From Jiangella ureilytica (GTDB lineage: Bacteria; Actinomycetota; Actinomycetes; Jiangellales; Jiangellaceae): a stretch of DNA of 62,710 nucleotides. Within the stretch, counting starts at the first letter, position 1. Each line of letters opens with the position of its first letter. Below are positions 57,072 through 62,710 of the stretch, one piece after another. The position numbers and the translations under genes are program-made. The stretch lies in contig NZ_SMKL01000037.1 in the NCBI RefSeq assembly GCF_004348545.1, forward strand, positions 1-62,710, written 5' to 3'. Under the pieces are notes generated by a model, which was not told where the DNA came from, did no database searches, and saw only the letters and a program-made list of their open reading frames with translations.

Positions 57072-57809
57072 GTGTCCGAGCAGGAGTCGACCATCGAGGA
57101 CGTCGAGACCGAGGAGTCGCCCGCGGGCGAGCCCGGTCCGGCTGAGGCTGCCACCGAGGCGGAGCCCACCGAGGCGGAGTCCGCCACGGACGAGGCCGCC
57201 GGCAGCGTCGAGTCCGAGGAGTCCGACCCGCTGGCGGAGTTCCGCCGGGCACTGCGCGCGAAGCCGGGTGAGTGGTTCGTCGTCCAGACCTACTCCGGCA
57301 TGGAGAACCGGGTCCGGGCCAACCTCGAGAACCGCATCGGCAGCCTCAACATGGAGGACTTCATCTTCGAGATCGAGGTCCCCACCGAAGAGGTCGCCGA
57401 GATCAAGAACGGCCAGCGCCGCATGGTGAAGCGCAACCGCTTCCCCGGCTACGTGCTGGTGCGCATGGACATGACCGACGAGTCGTGGTCCGCGGTCCGC
57501 AACACCCCGGCTGTCACGGGGTTCGTCGGCCACGCGCACCAGCCCATCCCGCTGGACCTCGACGAGGTCGAGCGCTGGCTCGCTCCGCAGGTGGCCGAGC
57601 AGGCCAAGCCGGCGGAGGAGAAGAAGCAGGTCGAGGTCGTCGACTTCGAGGTCGGTGACTCCGTCATGGTCGTCGACGGACCGTTCGCCACCCTGCACGC
57701 GACCATCAACGAGATCAACGCCGACTCCCAGAAGATCAAGGGACTCGTCGAGATCTTCGGCCGCGAGACTCCCGTCGAGCTCTCGTTCAACCAGATCCAG
57801 AAGCTCTGA
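57072..57809 (+). CDS. nusG: Transcription termination/antitermination protein NusG
   Basis: A 245-residue elongation factor. An acidic N-terminal extension (~60 residues, [20 protein letters not shown]) precedes the NGN domain ([42 protein letters not shown]). The C-terminal KOW domain follows ([21 protein letters not shown]). Acidic extensions are common in actinobacterial NusG. GTG 57072 is chosen although AGGAGGA lies 14-15 bases upstream; GTG 57036 would add 12 residues. Confidence 0.94.
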   Translation: MSEQESTIEDVETEESPAGEPGPAEAATEAEPTEAESATDEAAGSVESEESDPLAEFRRALRAKPGEWFVVQTYSGMENRVRANLENRIGSLNMEDFIFEIEVPTEEVAEIKNGQRRMVKRNRFPGYVLVRMDMTDESWSAVRNTPAVTGFVGHAHQPIPLDLDEVERWLAPQVAEQAKPAEEKKQVEVVDFEVGDSVMVVDGPFATLHATINEINADSQKIKGLVEIFGRETPVELSFNQIQKL

Positions 57810-57816
57810 CGGATCC

Positions 57817-57842
57817 CCGCGCGCGCCGTCCGGTGCGCGCGG
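57817..57842. promoter_or_regulatory. Hairpin in the rplK leader
   Basis: CCGCGCGC (57817-57824) pairs with GCGCGCGG (57835-57842) between nusG and rplK. It may be a partial terminator or part of an rplK-rplA leader. Confidence 0.35.
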
Positions 57843-57875
57843 GACAGCATCACCATCACGACAAGGACCCGAGGA

Positions 57876-58307
57876 ATGCCAGCGAAGAAGAAGGTCGCAG
57901 GCCTGATCAAGCTCCAGATCCAGGCCGGCCAGGCGACCCCCGCACCGCCGGTCGGCCCCGCGCTGGGCCAGCACGGCGTGAACATCATGGAGTTCTGCAA
58001 GGCGTACAACGCTGCCACCGAGTCGCAGCGCGGCAACGTGATCCCGGTGGAGATCACGGTCTACGAGGACCGTTCCTTCACCTTCGTCACCAAGACCCCG
58101 CCCGCCGCCCGCCTGATCCTCAAGGCCGCCGGCATCGACAAGGGGTCGGGCGAGCCGCACAAGACGAAGGTCGCGTCGATCAGCCGCGAGCAGCTGCGCA
58201 GCATCGCCGAGCAGAAGATGCCCGACCTCAACGCCAACGACATCGAGGCCGCCGAGAAGATCATCGCGGGCACCGCCCGTCAGATGGGCGTCACGGTCGC
58301 CGACTGA
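57876..58307 (+). CDS. rplK: 50S ribosomal protein L11
   Basis: A 143-residue protein of the GTPase-associated centre. It opens [45 protein letters not shown] and contains [14 protein letters not shown], the thiopeptide-binding region. Length standard. Confidence 0.98.
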   Translation: MPAKKKVAGLIKLQIQAGQATPAPPVGPALGQHGVNIMEFCKAYNAATESQRGNVIPVEITVYEDRSFTFVTKTPPAARLILKAAGIDKGSGEPHKTKVASISREQLRSIAEQKMPDLNANDIEAAEKIIAGTARQMGVTVAD

Positions 58308-58311
58308 ACCG

Positions 58312-58331
58312 CCGGCCGGGTCACCGGCCGG
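58312..58331. promoter_or_regulatory. Hairpin in the rplK-rplA gap
   Basis: CCGGCCGG-gtca-CCGGCCGG is a perfect 8-bp stem. It is followed by CCAGTGGGAGGGTCCCAGCG, which can form another small stem with a GGGAG bulge reminiscent of L1-binding sites. Autogenous control by L1 is possible but unproven. Confidence 0.3.
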
Positions 58332-58392
58332 CCAGTGGGAGGGTCCCAGCGCTGGGCCCGCACCACGACTCCAGGAAACACGAGGAGATGAC

Positions 58393-59103
58393 ATGAAGCG
58401 CAGCAAGTCCTACCGCGCCGCGGCGGAGAAGATCGACCGCGATCGCCTGTACAACCCGGTCGAGGCCGTCAAGCTCGCCCGCGAGACGTCGAGCACCAAG
58501 TACGACGCCACCGTCGAGGTGGCCCTGCGGCTGGGCGTCGACCCCCGCAAGGCCGACCAGATGGTCCGCGGCACCGTCAACCTCCCGCACGGCACCGGCA
58601 AGACCGCACGGGTCCTGGTCTTCGCCGTCGGCCCGAAGGCCGAGGAGGCCAGGGCGGCGGGCGCCGACATCGTCGGCGGCGACGAGCTGGTCGAAGAGGT
58701 GCAGGGCGGCAGGCTCGACTTCGACGCCGTCGTCGCGACGCCCGACCTCATGGGCAAGGTCGGCCGGCTGGGACGGGTCCTCGGCCCGCGCGGCCTGATG
58801 CCGAACCCCAAGACCGGCACCGTCACCATGGACGTCGAGAAGGCCGTCTCCGACATCAAGGGCGGCAAGATCGAGTTCCGGGTCGACCGGCACGCGAACC
58901 TCCACTTCATCATCGGCAAGACGTCGTTCACCGAGCAGGCGCTGGCCGAGAACTACGCCGCCGCCCTCGATGAGATCAACCGGCTGAAGCCGTCGGCGTC
59001 GAAGGGCCGCTACATCCGCAAGGCGACGCTCGCCACCACCATGGGCCCGAGCATCCCGCTCGACCCCAGCAAGGTGCGGGTGGCGGAGGCCACCGAGGCA
59101 TGA
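58393..59103 (+). CDS. rplA: 50S ribosomal protein L1
   Basis: A 236-residue L1-stalk protein: [60 protein letters not shown] in blocks, and [25 protein letters not shown], the signature. It is normally followed by rplJ; here a hydrolase gene intervenes. Confidence 0.98.
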   Translation: MKRSKSYRAAAEKIDRDRLYNPVEAVKLARETSSTKYDATVEVALRLGVDPRKADQMVRGTVNLPHGTGKTARVLVFAVGPKAEEARAAGADIVGGDELVEEVQGGRLDFDAVVATPDLMGKVGRLGRVLGPRGLMPNPKTGTVTMDVEKAVSDIKGGKIEFRVDRHANLHFIIGKTSFTEQALAENYAAALDEINRLKPSASKGRYIRKATLATTMGPSIPLDPSKVRVAEATEA

Positions 59104-59113
59104 GCTCCGCCCG

Positions 59114-61015
59114 GTGAGCCGTTCGCTGACGACTCACCGACCCGCGACCGCCGCGATCCATACCGATGGCTCGCGGCGGTCGCGTTTCGCCGCCCGGATC
59201 CGGGAGCTCCCCGTGCTGGGCCGCTTCGTCGGCTGGCTGCGCCCCGACTACGGCGGGCTGATCGGCGCGGCCTGCTTCTTCTGTTGGTCGCTGACGCCGA
59301 CGCTGCTGCCGCGCACCTGGATCTACCAGGCGATGGTGAGCGGGTTGACGGCCACCATCGGCTACGCGCTCGGTGTGCTGCTGGCCTGGCTGGTGCGGCT
59401 GGTGCTGCGCCGCGCGCGGCCGCGGTGGCTCACGCCGCCGCGGCGCACCCGGCTGGTCGCCTGGTGGGGCCTCGGGGTGACGGCGGCAGCTGCGGTCGCG
59501 TGGTACCTGGCGTCGAACGCGGCCTGGCAGACCGAGCTGCGCACGCTGATGGACGTCGAGAGCCCAGGGCCCAACCACTACCTGCTGATCCTGCTGGTCG
59601 CCGGCGCGATCTTCGTCGTGTTCCTGGCGCTGGCCCGGCTGCTGCGCGGCGCGTCGCGGCGGCTGCGGCGGTTCTTCGCCCGCTGGGTGCCGCCGGTGGT
59701 CGCGCTGGTCGCGTCGGTGCTGAGCGTGGGCGGGCTGGCGTTCTGGTCGTGGACCGGCCTGCTGTACCCGTCGCTGCTGGGTGTCGCCAACGACGCGTTC
59801 GCCGCCGTCAACATGGAGACCGAGGCCGGCAACAACGCGCCGTCGTCGGCGACCCACTCGGGCGGCCCGGGCTCGCTGGTCACCTGGGACTCGCTGGGCC
59901 GCAAGGGCCGCGAGTTCGTGTCGTCGGGGCCGACCGTCGACGAGCTGACGGCGTTCAGCGGCGAGCCGGCGCTGGATCCGGTCCGCGCCTACGTCGGCAT
60001 GGACTCCGCCGAGACCCCGGCGGGGCTCGCCTCGCTCGCCGTCCGCGAGCTGGAGCGGGCCGGCGGCTTCGACCGCGCCGTGCTGGTGGTCGTGACGACG
60101 ACGGGGACCGGCTGGGTCGACGGCGCCGCGGCCGACGCGCTCGAGTACCTCTACAACGGCGACTCCGCGATCGTCGCGCTGCAGTACTCGTACCTGCCCA
60201 GCTGGATCTCCTTCGTCGCCGACCAGGAGCAGGTGCGGCTGGCCGGGCGGGCGTTGTTCGACGCCGTGCACGACGCCTGGCGGGAGCGTCCGCCGTCGCA
60301 GCGCCCGAAGCTCATCGTCTACGGCGAGAGCCTCGGCGCCATGGGCAGCGCGGCCGCCTTCGACTCGCTGGACGACCTGCGTTCGAAGGTCGACGGCGCG
60401 CTGTGGGTCGGCTCGCCGAGCCGGCACTCGCTGCGCACCGAGCTCACCGCGGCACGCGACCCGGGCACGCCGTCGAGGCTCCCGGTGTACGACGGCGGCC
60501 GCGAGGTGCGGTTCTGGGGCGGCTGGCAGGAGCCGCTGGACCTCGAGTTCGGCCCGGGAGGGGCGTGCAAGACCGTGCGGCGATGGGGGGCCGAAGGTCT
60601 CCCTGAGCCCTCGGCACAGGGCGGAGTCCAGCTGGAGGGAGTTCGTGATCCTTGCACGACCCGACCTCCCGAGGAGCACGGGCCGCCGGTGCTGTTCCTG
60701 CAGCACGCCTCCGACCCCGTCACGCTGTGGTCGTGGGACCTGTTGCTCGAGCGGCCCGAGTGGATCGACGAGGAGCATGGTCCCGACGTCCTGCCCACCC
60801 TCGACTGGTATCCGTTCGTCACGTTCTGGCAGGTCACGGCCGACATGGCGCTGTCGGCGACGGTGCCGGTCGGGCACGGGCACAACTACGGCGGCGAGCT
60901 CGTCGACGCCTGGCTCGCCGTGGCGCCGCCCGATGACTGGCCGGCCGGGCGCACCCAGGAGCTGCGCGACATGGTGCACTCGTTCCAGGATCAGAAGACC
61001 GGCCCCTTCGGCTGA
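59114..61015 (+). CDS. Membrane alpha/beta hydrolase (Abhydrolase_9 type)
   Basis: A 633-residue protein. About five N-terminal helices (~45-240) are followed by an alpha/beta-hydrolase domain with the nucleophile elbow YGESLGAMG (Ser-406). LTPTLLPRTWIYQAMVSGLTATIGYALG and SYLPSWISFVADQE are typical of this actinobacterial family, thought to act on lipids. It starts (GTG) ten bases after the rplA stop, so it is probably expressed from the ribosomal operon. In mycobacteria lipid-related genes also interrupt rplA-rplJ. Confidence 0.83.
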   Translation: MSRSLTTHRPATAAIHTDGSRRSRFAARIRELPVLGRFVGWLRPDYGGLIGAACFFCWSLTPTLLPRTWIYQAMVSGLTATIGYALGVLLAWLVRLVLRRARPRWLTPPRRTRLVAWWGLGVTAAAAVAWYLASNAAWQTELRTLMDVESPGPNHYLLILLVAGAIFVVFLALARLLRGASRRLRRFFARWVPPVVALVASVLSVGGLAFWSWTGLLYPSLLGVANDAFAAVNMETEAGNNAPSSATHSGGPGSLVTWDSLGRKGREFVSSGPTVDELTAFSGEPALDPVRAYVGMDSAETPAGLASLAVRELERAGGFDRAVLVVVTTTGTGWVDGAAADALEYLYNGDSAIVALQYSYLPSWISFVADQEQVRLAGRALFDAVHDAWRERPPSQRPKLIVYGESLGAMGSAAAFDSLDDLRSKVDGALWVGSPSRHSLRTELTAARDPGTPSRLPVYDGGREVRFWGGWQEPLDLEFGPGGACKTVRRWGAEGLPEPSAQGGVQLEGVRDPCTTRPPEEHGPPVLFLQHASDPVTLWSWDLLLERPEWIDEEHGPDVLPTLDWYPFVTFWQVTADMALSATVPVGHGHNYGGELVDAWLAVAPPDDWPAGRTQELRDMVHSFQDQKTGPFG

Positions 61016-61040
61016 GCACGGGCGCCGAGCACGATCCGAT

Positions 61041-61069
61041 TTGGTGGCGGGTGCCCGACCCCGTACCAT
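61041..61069 (+). promoter_or_regulatory. Promoter of rplJ-rplL
   Basis: TTGGTG (61041-61046), 17-base spacer and TACCAT (61064-61069). It lies just after the hydrolase stop and about 200 bases before rplJ, leaving room for the leader RNA. Confidence 0.65.
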
Positions 61070-61077
61070 GGACGTTG

Positions 61078-61270
61078 CCAAAGACCGCCGGTCTCACGAT
61101 CGCCCGCCGATCGTGACGAAGGCCCCGCAGAGATGTGGGCGGCCCGCGCAGGTGAGAGACGAAGGTTCCGCCGTCGGCAGCTGCCGCCGGCTTCCCTCGC
61201 CCCGTGCCTGCGCCGGGGCGTTTTTCATGTCTGCGGGCCCTCCGGCATCACCTCCGGAAGAAGGAGCCCC
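61078..61270 (+). ncRNA. L10-type ribosomal protein leader with attenuator
   Basis: About 190 untranslated bases between the promoter and rplJ contain several stems, such as GATCGCCCGCCGATC, and the segment CCCGCGCAGGTGAGAGACGAAGG, as in L10 leaders that bind the L10(L12) complex. It also holds a classic intrinsic terminator, GCCCC-gtgcctgcgcc-GGGGC followed by TTTTT (61199-61225). Premature termination when L10-L12 is in excess would give feedback control. Confidence 0.7.
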
Positions 61271-61918
61271 ATGGCGAGGCCTGACAAGGCAGCCGCGGTC
61301 GCAGAGCTCGCGGACGAGTTCCGCAGCAGCAACGCGGTCGTGCTGACCGAGTACCGCGGCCTCACCGTCAAGCAGCTGACGGAACTGCGTCGGTCGCTCG
61401 GTGGGAACGCGTCCTACGCCGTGGTGAAGAACACGCTGACCAAGATCGCGGCGCGCGAGGCCGGGGTCTCGGGGCTCGACGACTACCTCTCCGGCCCGTC
61501 GGCCATCGCCTTCGTCAAGGGCGACCCGGTCGAGGCCGCGAAGGGCCTGCGTGACTTCGCCAAGGCCAACCCCGTCCTCGTGGTGAAGGGCGGCCTGCTC
61601 GACGGCGCCCCGCTCACGGGCGAGGAGATCACCAAGCTCGCCGACCTCGAGTCGCGCGAGGTCCTGCTGGCCAAGCTGGCCGGTGCGATGAAGGCGTCGC
61701 TGCAGAACGCGGTGTCGCTGTTCGCCGCCCCGCTGGCGCAGACCGCTCGCGTCGTCGAGGCGCTGCGGCAGAAGGTCGAGGCCGAGACGCCGGCCGCCGA
61801 GGTGGCTGCCGACGACGCACCCGCCGCCGAGGCACCGGCCGACGAGGCACCCGCCGACGAGGCACCCGCCGCCGAGACCGCTGACGCGGCCGAGGCGACG
61901 GAGCAGAACGAGGGCTGA
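61271..61918 (+). CDS. rplJ: 50S ribosomal protein L10
   Basis: A 215-residue protein anchoring L7/L12 dimers. It opens [43 protein letters not shown] in blocks and contains [15 protein letters not shown]-terminal tail of ~40 residues is a low-complexity [15 protein letters not shown] repeat, longer than usual. ATG 61271 has GAAGGAG upstream. Confidence 0.97.
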   Translation: MARPDKAAAVAELADEFRSSNAVVLTEYRGLTVKQLTELRRSLGGNASYAVVKNTLTKIAAREAGVSGLDDYLSGPSAIAFVKGDPVEAAKGLRDFAKANPVLVVKGGLLDGAPLTGEEITKLADLESREVLLAKLAGAMKASLQNAVSLFAAPLAQTARVVEALRQKVEAETPAAEVAADDAPAAEAPADEAPADEAPAAETADAAEATEQNEG

Positions 61919-61996
61919 ACGCCCGGGGGTCGTGACTCGACCCCGAGCCCGTACGACAACCCGGCATTCAGCCGACCACAGAAAGGAACCGCCACC

Positions 61997-62389
61997 ATGG
62001 CGAAGCTCAACACCGAGGAGCTCCTCGACGCGTTCAAGGAGATGACCCTCATCGAGCTCTCCGAGTTCGTGAAGAAGTTCGAGGAGACCTTCGAGGTCAC
62101 CGCGGCCGCCCCGGTCGCCGTCGCCGCCGCTCCGGGCGCTGCTGCCCCCGGTGGTGCCGCGCCCGCCGAGGAGGAGAAGGACGAGTTCGACGTCGTCCTC
62201 GAGGCCGCCGGTGACAAGAAGATCCAGGTCATCAAGGAGGTCCGCGCCCTGACCTCCCTCGGCCTGAAGGAGGCCAAGGACCTGGTCGAGGCCGCGCCGA
62301 AGCCGCTGCTCGAGAAGGTCAACAAGGAGGCCGCGGACAAGGCCAAGGAGGCCCTCGAGGCCGCCGGCGCCACCGTCTCCGTCAAGTGA
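61997..62389 (+). CDS. rplL: 50S ribosomal protein L7/L12
   Basis: A 130-residue stalk protein that recruits translation GTPases. The N-terminal dimer domain ([27 protein letters not shown]), alanine-rich hinge and C-terminal domain ([36 protein letters not shown]) are all present. ATG 61997 follows AGAAAGGAA. Confidence 0.98.
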   Translation: MAKLNTEELLDAFKEMTLIELSEFVKKFEETFEVTAAAPVAVAAAPGAAAPGGAAPAEEEKDEFDVVLEAAGDKKIQVIKEVRALTSLGLKEAKDLVEAAPKPLLEKVNKEAADKAKEALEAAGATVSVK

Positions 62390-62412
62390 GTCACTGACCC
62401 ACTGGCACACGA

Positions 62413-62448
62413 CGGGCCCGGTACCCCCACGCGGGGTGCCGGGCCCGT
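62413..62448 (+). terminator. Hairpin terminator/attenuator after rplL
   Basis: CGGGCCCGGTACCCC pairs almost perfectly with the complement GGGGTGCCGGGCCCG around a short loop and is followed by TTC. It probably reduces transcription into the downstream rpoB operon expected outside the window. Confidence 0.7.
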
Positions 62449-62676
62449 TCGCGTGCCCGGATCGGTGACACCGTGGCTTGCCTCGTCGAAGAGACCAAAC
62501 GCGCCCGGAGTCGTGTTCGTGGAGCGCCTCTGCGTGTCAAGGCCCGTCCTCGGCGAGTCGAGGTCCCCGTACGCGGCTCCGGCTCGTTGAGCAGCGCCCG
62601 ACTCTGTCGGCGCGCGCCCGTAAGGTGGGTTCCCTCCCAACCGGGCGGGGTGGCCCACCCGGTGGGCGGGCGACCC
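62449..62676. other. Non-coding region after rplL
   Basis: No credible gene on either strand. It contains ordinary-looking sequence to about 62635, then a run of GGTGGG/CCCACC motifs. A promoter for rpoBC may lie here but I could not place one with confidence. Confidence 0.5.
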
Positions 62677-62710
62677 ACCCTGATGGGTGGGCCAGCCCAC
62701 CCATCAGGGT
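62677..62710. repeat. Perfect 15-bp inverted repeat at the window end
   Basis: ACCCTGATGGGTGGG (62677-62691) and CCCACCCATCAGGGT (62696-62710) are perfect complements with a 4-base loop. It is preceded by overlapping smaller palindromes of the same GGTGGG/CCCACC composition from 62636. It may extend past the window. Confidence 0.8.

Overview
The window is GC-rich chromosomal DNA with about 55 tightly packed genes, frequent GTG starts and 1-8 nt gene overlaps. It comes from an actinobacterium. The gene order supports this: menaquinone genes, a GGR (MenJ-like) reductase, nuoA-N, a polyprenyl synthase, htpX, then tRNA-Thr/tRNA-Met/rpmG/hadAB-like/murB and add/aspC/tRNA-Trp/secE/nusG/rplK/rplA. 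This is the order known from Mycobacterium and Streptomyces. DUF4229, DUF1707, CGNR and CstA-YbdD families fit the same assignment. I cannot fix the genus from this window.

Region 1 (1-5.7 kb, mosaic): the 3' end of an IS110-type transposase, a 95-bp tandem repeat array, three small genes, menE-menA, a gene-poor stretch carrying the last ~40 codons of a dead tyrosine recombinase, and a VapB45/VapC45-like toxin-antitoxin pair with less typical codon use. Region 2 (5.8-17.8 kb): menaquinone biosynthesis (menB, menD, isochorismate synthase, menG, GGR reductase). It is interspersed with cell-surface proteins, including one with a sortase-like C-terminal domain, and an MFS/CGNR-regulator pair.

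Region 3 (17.9-34.7 kb): a complete 14-gene complex I operon (nuoA-N), followed by a trans-polyprenyl diphosphate synthase that can supply the quinone side chain. Menaquinone made by the Men enzymes and modified by the GGR protein is the electron acceptor of this complex. Region 4 (34.7-46.6 kb): a small divergent GntR pair, a short repeat element, RarD-type permease, 2-oxoacid:ferredoxin oxidoreductase (korAB) divergent from cstA-ybdD, htpX, a DUF3800-like protein, a secreted esterase-like/GDPD fusion and YajQ.

Region 5 (46.7-62.7 kb): tRNA-Tyr, -Thr and -Met, rpmG, two hot-dog dehydratase subunits, murB, a DHA2 MFS pump with an HxlR regulator, and a PIG-L deacetylase preceded by a short leaderless reading frame ending in CCCRCR. 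An intergenic region follows with two large palindromic elements in opposite orientation. Then come adenosine deaminase, an aminotransferase, two membrane paralogues, tRNA-Trp, secE-nusG-rplK-rplA, a membrane alpha/beta hydrolase inside the ribosomal-protein run, an L10-type leader, rplJ and rplL. The window ends in palindromes in what is probably the rplL-rpoB gap.

The most promising unexplained signals are the cysteine-rich leader before the PIG-L gene, the sortase-like protein, and the palindromic repeat families (52.4-52.9 kb, 0.15-0.46 kb, 35.3 kb). No rRNA gene or CRISPR array was seen.
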